A stretch of DNA of 64,000 nt from Stutzerimonas sp. S1. Its GTDB lineage: Bacteria > Pseudomonadota > Gammaproteobacteria > Pseudomonadales > Pseudomonadaceae. The position numbers were made by a program, and so were the translations under genes. Position 1 is the first letter of the stretch, and each line of letters opens with the position of its first letter. The DNA lies in assembly GCF_025966695.1 (NCBI RefSeq), contig NZ_JAOEIY010000003.1, positions 62,001 through 126,000 of the forward strand, given 5' to 3'. This document shows positions 8,051-16,491 of this stretch, piece by piece. The notes beneath the pieces are model-generated. The model saw nothing but the letters and a program-made list of their open reading frames with translations, was not told the origin of the DNA and did no database searches.

Positions 8051-9491
8051 AAGCGGTCACCCTCGTCTCGGTCTTCGGTGCGTTTTGTTCGAGGAAGCAT
8101 TTGCGCAGCAGGTTCTGTGCGACCAGCAGGCGGTACTCGCGGCTGGCGCGAAAGTCGGTCAGCGGTGTGAAGTCCTCGGCCAGGGCATCGCAGGCCGCCT
8201 CCACGGTCTGCTGGTTCCAGGGTGCCCCGCTGAGCGTCGCTTCGCAGGCCGCAGCACGCTTGGGAATCGCCGCCATGCCGCCGAAGGCAACCCGGGCATC
8301 GGCGACCACGCCATCGGTGATCTTCAGATCGAAGGCGGCGCAGACGGCGGAGATATCGTCGTCCAGGCGCTTGGACACCTTGTAGGCGCGGAACAGGCGA
8401 TCCGGCGTGGCGCGCGGCACTCGTACCTTCTCGATGAATTCCCCGGGCTGGCGCGCGGTGACCTTGTAGTCGATGAAGTAATTCTCGAGCGGCAGGGTGC
8501 GGCTGCTGGCGCCCTTGCGCAGGACAACTTCGGCACCCAGGGCGATCAGCAGCGGCGGCGAATCGCCAATCGGTGAAGCGTTGCCGATGTTGCCGCCGAG
8601 CGTGCCCTGGTTGCGGATCTGCAAGGAGGCAAAGCGCTGCAGCAGCTCGCCGAAATCCGGGTACTCGGCGGCCAGCGCGGCGTAGCAGTCGGTCAGCGGT
8701 GCGGCCGCACCGATCTCGATATGGCTGTCGGTGAGCTGGACCTGCTTCATCTCGGCGATCTGCCCGACATGGATCATCACCGGCAGCTCGCGATGGAACT
8801 GGGTCACCTCCAGTGCCAGGTCGGTGCCACCGGCAAGCAGCCGGGCGTCGGGATTGGCGGCATATACCTCGGCCAGTTCGGCGACGGTCAGCGGCGACAG
8901 GCAGCGCTTTTCGCCGTCGCTGAGCTCGGCCATTCCACGCGGGGCGATGGCCTTGAGCTGGGCGATGGTCTCGGCTTCGCGGGCATCGAACTGGTCCGGC
9001 TGCTTGCTGCAGCAGGCCTGCTCGGCGGCCTCGAGGATCGGCCGATAGCCGGTGCAGCGGCAGAGGTTGCCGGCCAGGGCTTCGTGCGTCTGGTGCGGGT
9101 CGTATTCGTTCACCGCGCCGGCGTTCTTCTGCAGGGCGAACAGGCTCATGACGAAGCCGGGGGTACAGAAGCCGCACTGCGAGCCGTGGCAGTCGACCAT
9201 GGCCTGCTGGACGCTGTGCAGCCGGCCCTGGTCTTTGAGGTCTTCGACGCTGATCAGCTGCTTGCCGTGCAGCGCGGAAACGAAGGTCAGGCAGGAATTG
9301 AGGGTGCGATAGCGCAGGCGTTCGCCGACCAGTTCGCCAACCACCACGGTACAGGCGCCACAGTCACCGGAGGCGCAGCCTTCCTTGGTTCCGGTTTTGC
9401 CACGGTGCTCGCGCAGGTATTGCAGCACCGTGGTGTTGGGATCGAGCGCGCGTTCGCTGCGCAGTTCTCGATTGAGGAGAAACTGGATCAA
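8043..9491 (-). CDS. xdhA: Xanthine dehydrogenase small (2Fe-2S, FAD) subunit
   Basis: This is the electron-transfer subunit of xanthine dehydrogenase. Cys39, Cys44, Cys47 and Cys67 ligate the first 2Fe-2S cluster (GCASGDCGACTVV); Cys106, Cys109, Cys144 and Cys146 ligate the second (CGFCTPGF and CRCTGYRP). The rest of the 482-residue protein is the FAD domain, with LLAGGTDLALEV and TLGGNIGNASPIGD binding the flavin. It is the first gene of the xdh unit; two putative operators lie 48 to 84 bp upstream of its ATG. Electrons pass from XdhB through the clusters and FAD to NAD+. Confidence 0.96.
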   Translation of the reverse strand: MIQFLLNRELRSERALDPNTTVLQYLREHRGKTGTKEGCASGDCGACTVVVGELVGERLRYRTLNSCLTFVSALHGKQLISVEDLKDQGRLHSVQQAMVDCHGSQCGFCTPGFVMSLFALQKNAGAVNEYDPHQTHEALAGNLCRCTGYRPILEAAEQACCSKQPDQFDAREAETIAQLKAIAPRGMAELSDGEKRCLSPLTVAELAEVYAANPDARLLAGGTDLALEVTQFHRELPVMIHVGQIAEMKQVQLTDSHIEIGAAAPLTDCYAALAAEYPDFGELLQRFASLQIRNQGTLGGNIGNASPIGDSPPLLIALGAEVVLRKGASSRTLPLENYFIDYKVTARQPGEFIEKVRVPRATPDRLFRAYKVSKRLDDDISAVCAAFDLKITDGVVADARVAFGGMAAIPKRAAACEATLSGAPWNQQTVEAACDALAEDFTPLTDFRASREYRLLVAQNLLRKCFLEQNAPKTETRVTAYV

Positions 9492-9538
9492 GGCGATGCC
9501 TCCGCTGTTGTTGTTCTGACGCGCAACCTATCGCTATC

Positions 9539-9575
9539 TGACTTTTCGGTCAACTTATTCCTGACCCAAAAGTCA
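9539..9575. promoter_or_regulatory. Paired inverted operators upstream of xdhA
   Basis: TGACTTTTCGGTCA (9539-9552) and TGACCCAAAAGTCA (9562-9575) are two copies of one motif in opposite orientation, with centres 23 bp apart, about two helical turns. The same motif core (TGACT-N4-GGTCA) lies before the purine permease at 2001-2018. The arrangement suggests cooperative binding of a dimeric regulator controlling xanthine dehydrogenase. The regulator is not identified. Confidence 0.6.
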
Positions 9576-9652
9576 ATGCGGCAGGCGCGCGCAGATGGGG
9601 CGAGGCGTATCGATGCGCTCGCCCAAGTTTTCATACTGCAATTAAAGCCCGT

Positions 9653-10627
9653 TCAGACCGGTTCGGCCTTGCCCTGCCGTCGGTAGGCGTAGGTCTCGGC
9701 GAAGCGCGAGAGCATGTACCGGCTGCAGGTGGTGCTCGGGTATTTTGGTGGGTTGGTTTCGTCGTAGCAGCCGGGCAGGCAGCTGATTTCGGTGTCCGGA
9801 TGCGGCTCGGCGAAGAACGGCATGGAATAGCGATCCACGTCCAGCGGGCTGACCACGCGATGCGGCGTCGACTTGTAACGGTCGTTGCTCCAGCGCGCCA
9901 TCATGTCGCCGATGTTGACTACATAGGTGCCTTCGATGGGCGGCGCGTCGATCCACTCGCCCTTGACGTTCTGCACCTGCAGGCCGCCGGCCTGGTCCTG
10001 ATAGAGCAGGGTGACGCAGCCGTAGTCGGTGTGCGCGCCGGCGCCCTGCTGATTGGCGCTGGTGGCCGTCTGCCGCGGCGGGTAGTGGATCATGCGAAAC
10101 ACGCTGATCGGCTCGACGAAGCGCTTGTCGAAGAAATCCCGCTCGATGCCAAGGGCGAGCGCGATGGCACGCAGCAGCGTACAGGCGAGATCCTGCATGT
10201 CGCGGTAGTGGCCTTCCATCAGCTCGGTCCAGCCTTCGATCTGGAGCGGATGACGGTTGGGCCCGCGCAGTGGTTTTTCGGCCAGCACGTCCGGGTGGTC
10301 GGCCGGCATATGGAAACCCATGTCGAAGGTTTCCTTGAGATCGCACGGCTGGCTCGGGTCCAGCTGTTCGGTGGCGACGGCACCGTAGCCGCGGTGGTGG
10401 CGGCTCTTGGTGATGTCGATCTTCAGCTTTTCTTCGGCGGGCAGGGCAAAGAACCGCTGGGCATGGTCGGTGAGGGTGGCGATGCGCTCGGCGCTGATCG
10501 GATGACCCTTGATATAGAAGAAGCCCCACTCGCGGCAGGCGCGGTCGATCGCCTCGGCGACGGCCAGATGGCCGGCCTCGTTGGCGTCGTAGAGCGGGGA
10601 AATATCGATGATGGGCAGTGAATTCAT
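9653..10627 (-). CDS. 2-oxoglutarate/Fe(II) dioxygenase, isopenicillin N synthase-like
   Basis: This is a 324-residue soluble non-haem iron dioxygenase of the isopenicillin N synthase/DIOX family. The iron ligands are visible as His199 and Asp201 (GAHTDYG) and His256 (STPHRVV), and the 2-oxoglutarate binding Arg-x-Ser is Arg266-Ser268 (RYS). The N-terminal DIOX_N segment (LPIIDISPLYD, WGFFYIKGH) is complete. It lies between the purine-type binding protein and xdhA on the same strand. Similar genes accompany 8-oxoguanine deaminase in P. aeruginosa as I recall it, so a step in oxidation of a purine or purine derivative is plausible, but the substrate is unknown. Confidence 0.9.
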   Translation of the reverse strand: MNSLPIIDISPLYDANEAGHLAVAEAIDRACREWGFFYIKGHPISAERIATLTDHAQRFFALPAEEKLKIDITKSRHHRGYGAVATEQLDPSQPCDLKETFDMGFHMPADHPDVLAEKPLRGPNRHPLQIEGWTELMEGHYRDMQDLACTLLRAIALALGIERDFFDKRFVEPISVFRMIHYPPRQTATSANQQGAGAHTDYGCVTLLYQDQAGGLQVQNVKGEWIDAPPIEGTYVVNIGDMMARWSNDRYKSTPHRVVSPLDVDRYSMPFFAEPHPDTEISCLPGCYDETNPPKYPSTTCSRYMLSRFAETYAYRRQGKAEPV

Positions 10628-10645
10628 GACTGAGTCCAGTACGGC

Positions 10646-10671
10646 GCCGCCGGTCTTCTCGTACCGGCGGC
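10646..10671. other. Hairpin between binding-protein and dioxygenase genes
   Basis: A perfect 9-bp stem, GCCGCCGGT (10646-10654) with ACCGGCGGC (10663-10671), has an 8-nt loop and no following T-run. It lies in the 138-bp gap between the BMP-type gene and the dioxygenase. It may act as an intercistronic processing or attenuation structure rather than a terminator. Confidence 0.5.
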
Positions 10672-10765
10672 TTTCGAGGGCAATGCCCCCTGCGTGCGGT
10701 TCGCCAGGTGGCGGGACGGCACGCAGATTCCGCAGTGCGCCGGGCGGGGCCGGCGCGGGTAACGC

Positions 10766-11857
10766 TTACTTCGGCATTTCAGCCTTGACGCCTTCGACGT
10801 AGTAATTCATCGAGGCGAGGTCCTTGATGCTGGCGGTCTCGCCCTCGGCGATGCGCACTTCGCCAGCCTGGTCCTTGATCGGGCCGGTGAACGGGTGGAA
10901 TTCACCGCTCTTGATGCTGGCGATGATCGCTTCGGCTTCGGTCTTCACATCGGCCGGCACCAGATCGCTGATCGGCAGGCTGATGCTGTCCTGGGCCAGC
11001 CCGCCCCAGAAGTCCTCGGACTTCCAGGTACCGGCCATTACCGCTTCGGCGGATTTGGTGTAGTGCGGGCCCCAGTCGTTGACGATGGAGGTCAGCACGG
11101 CTTTGGGCCCGAAGTGCTGCATGTCCGAGGCGTAACCGACGGAGTAGACGCCACGACGCTCGGCGGCCTGGATCGGCGCCGGGCTGTCGGTGTGCTGGAA
11201 GATCACGTCGACGCCCTGGTCGATCAGCGCGTTGGCGGCATCGGCTTCCTTGCCCGGATCGAACCAGGTGTTGACCCACACCACCTTGATCTCGGTGCCG
11301 GGGTTGTACTTGTCCAGCGCCAGCTGGATGGCGTTGATGTCGCGGATCACTTCCGGAATCGGGAAGGAGGCGATGTAGCCGACCTTCTTGGTCTTGGTCA
11401 TCTTCGCTGCGAGGAAGCCGCCGACGTAGCGGCCTTCATAGGAACGGGTCAGGTAGGTGCCGACGTTCTTCGCCTGCTTGTAGCCGGTGGCGTGCTCGAA
11501 GGTGACCTTGGGGAACTGCTTGGCGACCTTCAGCGTCGGGTTCATGTAGCCGAAGGAGGTGGTGAAGATCAGGTCGTAGTCGCTCTTGGCCATGTTGCGG
11601 ATGACCCGCTCGGCATCGGCGCCTTCCGGCACGTTCTCGACGAAGCTGGTCTTCACCTTGTCGCCCAATTTTTCTTCCATGTACTTGCGGCCCTGCTCGT
11701 GCTGGTAGGTCCAGCCGTGGTCGCCGATCGGGCCGATGTAGACGAAGCCGACCTTCAACGGATCGGCGGCCGACGCCGCGGCGGTCGTCAGTGCGGCGCT
11801 GAAGCCGATCGCTGCGGCGAGTGCACGCAGCAGGGTTTTCCGAGTGTTGTTCTGCAT
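10766..11857 (-). CDS. BMP-family ABC transporter substrate-binding protein
   Basis: This 363-residue periplasmic protein belongs to the BMP/PnrA family, which captures nucleosides or nucleobases for ABC importers. A signal peptide covers about residues 1-30 (LRALAAAIGFSAALTTAAASA), and the mature protein starts with DPLKVGFVYIGPIGDHGWTY, the family's ligand-loop region. ATG at 11857 is chosen because it opens the signal peptide and lies about 47 bp after the predicted sigma-54 start point; longer forms would span the promoter. The two permeases and ATPase of the transporter lie upstream on the same strand beyond an 8-oxoguanine deaminase. Confidence 0.92.
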   Translation of the reverse strand: MQNNTRKTLLRALAAAIGFSAALTTAAASAADPLKVGFVYIGPIGDHGWTYQHEQGRKYMEEKLGDKVKTSFVENVPEGADAERVIRNMAKSDYDLIFTTSFGYMNPTLKVAKQFPKVTFEHATGYKQAKNVGTYLTRSYEGRYVGGFLAAKMTKTKKVGYIASFPIPEVIRDINAIQLALDKYNPGTEIKVVWVNTWFDPGKEADAANALIDQGVDVIFQHTDSPAPIQAAERRGVYSVGYASDMQHFGPKAVLTSIVNDWGPHYTKSAEAVMAGTWKSEDFWGGLAQDSISLPISDLVPADVKTEAEAIIASIKSGEFHPFTGPIKDQAGEVRIAEGETASIKDLASMNYYVEGVKAEMPK

Positions 11858-11913
11858 GGCGGATGACGCTCCTGTTTGTCTAGCTACAGAGCCTGTGTTG
11901 GCTGATAGCTGGT

Positions 11914-11930
11914 TAGCAAAAAGCTGACCA
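11914..11930 (-). promoter_or_regulatory. Sigma-54 promoter of the BMP-type gene
   Basis: The minus strand reads TGGTCAGCTTTTTGCTA, with the -24 GG and -12 GC separated by 10 bp, and TTGC at -12 as in the sigma-54 consensus. The predicted start is near 11904. The same 17 bp, differing at one base, precedes the ABC ATPase (18083-18099). Expression would need an enhancer-binding activator. Confidence 0.75.
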
Positions 11931-11989
11931 ACTGGACAGATACCTTCGTTGTGCCGGATTGCGGCCGCTTCGACTCGACGCTGATGCCT

Positions 11990-12052
11990 GGTCGAGGCTT
12001 GCACTGGTGCGCCAGTAATCCACGGCGCCCAGCTTTGGTGCAAGCCTCGACC
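11990..12052. promoter_or_regulatory. 15-bp inverted repeat with NtrC-like sites
   Basis: GGTCGAGGCTTGCAC (11990-12004) is exactly repeated in inverse at 12038-12052, with 33 bp between. The inner ends carry TGCAC and GTGCA, and CGCCCAGCTTTGGTGCA (12026-12042) resembles the NtrC consensus TGCACC-N4-TGGTGCA, with a half-site TGCACT at 12000. The region lies 70 to 140 bp upstream of the sigma-54 promoter, where NtrC sites are usual, and 9 bp after the 8-oxoguanine deaminase stop, where the RNA could also form a long hairpin. Confidence 0.5.
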
Positions 12053-12060
12053 GCGGTTGT

Positions 12061-13416
12061 CTAGCCGTTTACCAGTTGCCGGGCTGCCTGCTGGTGGTCG
12101 GCGATCAGCCCCTGCACGTCGAGGCCTTCGACCTGACCATCGATCACGCGCCATTTGCCGCCGACCATCACCCGGTCGGCACGGTCGGCGGCGCACAGCA
12201 GCAGCGCGGCGACGGGATCGTGGCTGCCGGAGAAGCGCAGCTCGTCGAGCTTGAACAGGGCCAGATCGGCCTGCTTGCCGACCGCCAGCTCGCCGATGTC
12301 GCTGCGCCCGAGCAGGCGTGCGGAGCCGCGGGTGGCCCAGCCGAGCACCTTCTGCGGGGTGATCTTCTCGGCGCCGTAGCGCAGGCGCTGGATGAACAGC
12401 GCCTGACGCGCCTCGAGCATCATGTTGGAGGCATCGTTGGAGGCCGAGCCGTCGACGCCCAGGCCGATGATGGCGCCTTTGTCCTCCAGCTCAAGCGTGT
12501 GGCAGATGCCGGAGGCCAGGCGCATGTTGGAACTCGGGCAATGGCAGATGCCCACACCGGCTGCACCCAGGCGGTGAATTTCCACCTGGTTGAAATGGAT
12601 GCCATGGGCCAGCCAGGTGCGTGGGCCGAGCCAGCCGACGCTCTGCAGGTAGTCCACGGTGCGCATGCCGAAGCGCTTCGCGCAGAACTCCTGTTCGTCC
12701 AGAGTCTCGGCCAGGTGCGTATGCAGACGCACGTCGCGCGCTTCGGCCAGCTCCGCGCAGGTCCGCATGATGTCGGTGGTGACCGAGAACGGCGAGCAGG
12801 GCGCCAAGGCGATCTGGATCTGCGCGCCGTTGCCGCGCTCGTGGTAGCGATCGATCAGCCGTTCGCTGTCGGCAAGAATCGTCTCGGCGTCCTGCACCAC
12901 GCTCTTGCATGGCAGGCCGCCGTTCTCCTTGGACAGGTTCATCGAACCGCGAGTGAGCATCGCGCGCATGCCCAGCTCGCGGACGGCCTCGACCTGAATG
13001 TCGATGGCGTCCTCGAGCCCGCCCGGAAACAGGTAGTGGTGATCCGCCGCCGTGGTGCAGCCGGACAACAGCAGCTCGGCCAGCGCCACCTTGCTCGCCA
13101 GCTGCAGCGCCTGCGGCGTAAGCCGCGCCCAGACCGGGTAGAGGGTCAGCAGCCAGTTGAACAGCGGCTCGTTGATCACCGGCCCCCAGGCGCGGGTCAG
13201 GGTCTGGTAGAAGTGGTGATGGGTGTTGACCAGCCCCGGCAGCACCACGTGTTCGCGGGCGTCGAAGGTCTCGTTCACCGGCAGCGCGGGCGAGGCGCCG
13301 GCGGCAAGGAGTTCGGTGATGACGCCGTCTTCGATTACCAGTCCGCCTGGGGCTTCCTGGTCGTTGGCAGTGAAGAGCGCGAGGGGATTCTTGATCCAGA
13401 TTCGATGAGCAGGCAT
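12061..13416 (-). CDS. 8-oxoguanine deaminase
   Basis: This 451-residue amidohydrolase most closely matches the pseudomonad 8-oxoguanine deaminase group (PA0142 of P. aeruginosa), which converts 8-oxoguanine to urate and ammonia and can accept related purines. The metal motif PGLVNTHHHFYQ (His66-His68) is followed by TRAWGP, HTHLAET, HGIHFNQ and the metal Asp in GLGVDGSASND. ATG at 13416 follows an AGGAG 13 bp upstream. Its place between the ABC permeases and the binding protein suggests that the imported purine is deaminated at once. Guanine or another aminopurine as substrate cannot be excluded. Confidence 0.85.
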   Translation of the reverse strand: MPAHRIWIKNPLALFTANDQEAPGGLVIEDGVITELLAAGASPALPVNETFDAREHVVLPGLVNTHHHFYQTLTRAWGPVINEPLFNWLLTLYPVWARLTPQALQLASKVALAELLLSGCTTAADHHYLFPGGLEDAIDIQVEAVRELGMRAMLTRGSMNLSKENGGLPCKSVVQDAETILADSERLIDRYHERGNGAQIQIALAPCSPFSVTTDIMRTCAELAEARDVRLHTHLAETLDEQEFCAKRFGMRTVDYLQSVGWLGPRTWLAHGIHFNQVEIHRLGAAGVGICHCPSSNMRLASGICHTLELEDKGAIIGLGVDGSASNDASNMMLEARQALFIQRLRYGAEKITPQKVLGWATRGSARLLGRSDIGELAVGKQADLALFKLDELRFSGSHDPVAALLLCAADRADRVMVGGKWRVIDGQVEGLDVQGLIADHQQAARQLVNG

Positions 13417-13627
13417 GGCCGGCTTTCTCCTGAAGGGTTGAGTTCAGAGTAGCCAGCTCAGTTATGCCCTGTCTGCTGATCCAGGGGCGGAGGGTTGCCT
13501 CTTCCGCGGGGCGGAACGATAAGGGATGCCGTGGGGGGCTGCCAAGGGCTGGTTAGTGCGGCGGTCTCGACCGCGAATGGAACTGCAGCGGGAGAGTCCG
13601 TTCACGGTCGATCACGGCCCTACCTTC

Positions 13628-14308
13628 TCACCAGGGCAGTACGTCCCCCTGATAGTCGACGTACCGATGCCCACCCTGGCCGATGGCCCGGGTCACCTGC
13701 TCGACCATGCCGCGAGCGCTGGTTTTGACATCCAGCGGAGCCTGGTCGCCGCCCATATCGGTCTTGACCCAGCCGGGGTGCATCGACAGCACCGTCAGCT
13801 TCGTCTCGCCAAGCCCGGCGACGAAAGTCCGCGTCAGGTGATTGAGCGCCGCCTTGCTCGCGCCATAGAGGTCCATGCCCATGCCCGGGCCGATCTCGAC
13901 GCTGCCGAGGATCGAACTCATGAAGACCACCACGCCTTGTTCCACATGCACCAATGGCAGCAGGCGCTCGGCGAGGCGCACTGGTGCGACGGCGTTGGTG
14001 AAGAACAGCTGACCGACTTCCGTCTGGCTCGCCTGCGTGGCCGGTTTGTCCTGCGGGCCGCCGATGCCGGCGTTGATGAACAGCACATCCAGCCGGGTTC
14101 CGGCGAGTCGCTCGGCCAGGCGTTCGAGACTACCGGCATCGTTCATGTCGAGCGCTTCGATGCGTATGTTGCCTAGTGCCTCGAGCGTTTCGGCGTGGGC
14201 GGTGTCGCGTACCGTGGCGATCACTTGCCAGCCTTCGCTGGAGAACCGCCGAGCCAGGCCGAGGCCAAGGCCTCGCGAGGCGCCGATGATGAGGACGGTA
14301 CGGGTCAT
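13628..14308 (-). CDS. Short-chain dehydrogenase/reductase
   Basis: This is a 226-residue NAD(P)-dependent oxidoreductase with a Rossmann fold. The cofactor loop GASRGLGLG (residues 9-17), the FINAG motif (78-82) and the catalytic Ser132, Tyr148 and Lys152 (YGASK) are all present. It resembles the C-factor-like branch of the SDR family. It lies 72 bp downstream of the second ABC permease and upstream of 8-oxoguanine deaminase on the same strand, so it may be part of the transport and catabolic transcript. No substrate can be assigned. Confidence 0.88.
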   Translation of the reverse strand: MTRTVLIIGASRGLGLGLARRFSSEGWQVIATVRDTAHAETLEALGNIRIEALDMNDAGSLERLAERLAGTRLDVLFINAGIGGPQDKPATQASQTEVGQLFFTNAVAPVRLAERLLPLVHVEQGVVVFMSSILGSVEIGPGMGMDLYGASKAALNHLTRTFVAGLGETKLTVLSMHPGWVKTDMGGDQAPLDVKTSARGMVEQVTRAIGQGGHRYVDYQGDVLPW

Positions 14309-14380
14309 GCGCGAGCTCCTGATGGTTGCGTGGCCAAGCAGTTTGGCTCAGCGTACGAGGCTTGGCGAGCGAGGCGTCCG

Positions 14381-15307
14381 TCAGTGACCGGGCTGCCACG
14401 GCTGGCCGAGAGAGACGGGCGCATACAACCGTGTACGGATCGCATCCCGCGACAGCAGCACCAGCACCAGAATGGTCGCCACATACGGCAGCATCGCCAG
14501 CAGATTGCCGGGGATTGCCAGGCCCAGACCCTGCGCCACCAGGTGGAGGATGCTGGCCAGGCCGAACAGGTAGGCGCCGAGCAGGACGCGGCTCACCCGC
14601 CAGCTGGCGAACACCACCAGGGCCAGGGCGATCCAGCCGCGGCCGGCGGTCATGTTTTCCGCCCACATCGGCGTGTACGCCAGCGACATGTAGCCGCCGG
14701 CAAGCCCGGCCATTCCGCCGCCGAACATTACCGCCAGGGTGCGCACGCGCAGCACCGGCAGGCCCATGGCGCTGGCGGCGTTGGGGTTTTCGCCGACGGC
14801 CTGGATGATCAGGCCGATGCGGCTTTTCAGCAGCACCCAGGCCACCAGCGCAAACAGGGCGAAGGACAGGTAGACCAGCAGATCCTGGGCGAACAGCATG
14901 CGGCCGATCACGGGGATCTCGCTGAGCAGCGGAATGGCGATCGGCTCGAAGCCGGCCAGCGGCTTGCCGACCCAGCTGGCACCAACGAAGGACGACAGGC
15001 CGACGCCGAAGATGGTCAGCGCCAGGCCGGTGGCGACCTGGTTGGCATTGAAGCCCAGTGCCACCATGGCGAACAGCAGCGAGAGCAGCACGCCGGCCAG
15101 ACAGGCGAACAGCACGCCGAGCCAGAGGTTGCCGCTGGCGAAGGCGACGATGAAGCCGATCACCGCGCCGAACAGCATCATGCCCTCCTGGCCGAGGTTG
15201 AGTACGCCGGTCTTCTCGCACACCAGCTCGCCGAGGGCGACCAGCAGCAGCGGCGTGCCGGTGCGGATCATGGCGTAGAAGATATTGGTCAGCAGATCCA
15301 TGTCCAT
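14381..15307 (-). CDS. ABC transporter permease, nucleoside/purine type (second permease)
   Basis: This 308-residue inner-membrane permease has eight to ten hydrophobic helices and the BPD_transp_2 signature (GELVCEKTGVLNLGQEGMML). It corresponds to the YufQ/NupC-type subunit of BMP-dependent nucleoside importers. It forms the channel with the permease encoded 65 bp upstream; the ATPase is immediately before that one. The start ATG at 15307 (MDMDLL) leaves a normal-length protein. Confidence 0.92.
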   Translation of the reverse strand: MDMDLLTNIFYAMIRTGTPLLLVALGELVCEKTGVLNLGQEGMMLFGAVIGFIVAFASGNLWLGVLFACLAGVLLSLLFAMVALGFNANQVATGLALTIFGVGLSSFVGASWVGKPLAGFEPIAIPLLSEIPVIGRMLFAQDLLVYLSFALFALVAWVLLKSRIGLIIQAVGENPNAASAMGLPVLRVRTLAVMFGGGMAGLAGGYMSLAYTPMWAENMTAGRGWIALALVVFASWRVSRVLLGAYLFGLASILHLVAQGLGLAIPGNLLAMLPYVATILVLVLLSRDAIRTRLYAPVSLGQPWQPGH

Positions 15308-15372
15308 CGGTCAGGCCTCGAACTTCAAGCGGCGGGCAGTGGGTGAAAAGGGCAGTAGCGCAGCGCGGACGA

Positions 15373-16479
15373 TCATGTGGCCGGCTCCTCTTTGGCGCTG
15401 ACGAGCGCTGGTTTGCGCGCCCACAGCTTCAGGCGCGGGCGGTAGAGGATCAGTACGTCGCAGGCGAGCAGGAAGAACAGCACCATGCCCTGGAACAGCT
15501 GGGTGATGGATTGCGGCAGGTTGGCGGCCATTTGCGCGTTCTCGCCACCGAGGTAGAGCAGCGCCATCAGCAGACTGGCGAAGACGATACCGATAGGGTT
15601 GAGGCGGCCGAGGAAAGCCACGGTGATCGCCGCGTAGCCGTAGCCCGGCGACACCTGCGGTACCAGCTGGCCGATCGGACCGGTGACTTCGGCGACGCCG
15701 GCCAGCCCGGCCAGGCCGCCGCTGATCAGCAGGGCGATCCACACCAGCTTCTTGTCGCGGAAACCGACGAAGCCGGCGGCGCGCTTGTCCAGGCCGAGCA
15801 CCTTGATCTGGAAGCCAAGAAAACTCTTCTGCAGCAGCACCCAGACCACCACCAGTGCCAGCAGGGCGAAGTAGAAACCACCATGCACGCGCAGCCCTTC
15901 GATCAGCTCGGGCAACCGAGTGGCGTCGCCGAACATCGCCGACTCGGGGAAGTTGAAGCCTTCCGGGTCCTTCAGCGGGCCATGCACGGCGAACAGCAGC
16001 AGGTTCAGCGCAATGTAGTTGAGCATGATGCTGGTGAGGATTTCGTTGGCATTGAACGCCGTCTTCAGCCAGGCGCAGAGCCCGGCCCAGGCGGCGCCGC
16101 CAAGGGTGCCGAGCAGCAGTGTCAGCACCAGTGCCCAGCGCGAATCCCAGTCGATGATGTTGACCGCGAGCGCGCTGCCGGCCAGGGCGCCGATGAGTAG
16201 CTGGCCTTCGGCGCCGATGTTCCAGATGCGCGCGTTGTAGACCACTGCCAGGCCCAGCGCGCAGAGCAGGATCGGCAGCGCCTTGACCAGCAGTTCGGAG
16301 ACGCCGTAGAGGTCGCCGAGCGGGTCGATCAGCAGCACCTTGAGGGTTTCCAGCGGCGGATGGCCGAGCAGGGCGAACAGCAGCGCGCCGCTCAGCAGCG
16401 TCAGCAGTGCCGCCAGCAATGGCGAGAACCAGAGCATGGCCCGTGAGGCCTCGCCGCGGGGTTGCAGGGATAACAGCAT
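15373..16479 (-). CDS. ABC transporter permease, nucleoside/purine type (first permease)
   Basis: This 368-residue membrane protein of the BPD_transp_2 family corresponds to the YufP/NupB-type subunit of BMP-dependent importers. The conserved NIGAEGQLLIGALAGSALAV and the NEILTSIMLNYIALN segments are visible. It starts 12 bp after the end of the ATPase gene, so the two are certainly co-transcribed. Together with the other permease and the BMP protein it would import a nucleobase or nucleoside. Confidence 0.92.
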   Translation of the reverse strand: MLLSLQPRGEASRAMLWFSPLLAALLTLLSGALLFALLGHPPLETLKVLLIDPLGDLYGVSELLVKALPILLCALGLAVVYNARIWNIGAEGQLLIGALAGSALAVNIIDWDSRWALVLTLLLGTLGGAAWAGLCAWLKTAFNANEILTSIMLNYIALNLLLFAVHGPLKDPEGFNFPESAMFGDATRLPELIEGLRVHGGFYFALLALVVVWVLLQKSFLGFQIKVLGLDKRAAGFVGFRDKKLVWIALLISGGLAGLAGVAEVTGPIGQLVPQVSPGYGYAAITVAFLGRLNPIGIVFASLLMALLYLGGENAQMAANLPQSITQLFQGMVLFFLLACDVLILYRPRLKLWARKPALVSAKEEPAT

Positions 16480-16491
16480 GATGGATTCTCG

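Noticed and set aside
6590..8170. Plus-strand open frame of 526 codons opposite xdhB
   Set aside because: It is antisense to a certain gene, with low-complexity composition typical of GC-rich shadow frames.
14195..15346. Plus-strand frame of 383 codons opposite an ABC permease
   Set aside because: Gln/His/Ala/Glu-rich antisense frame without a domain.
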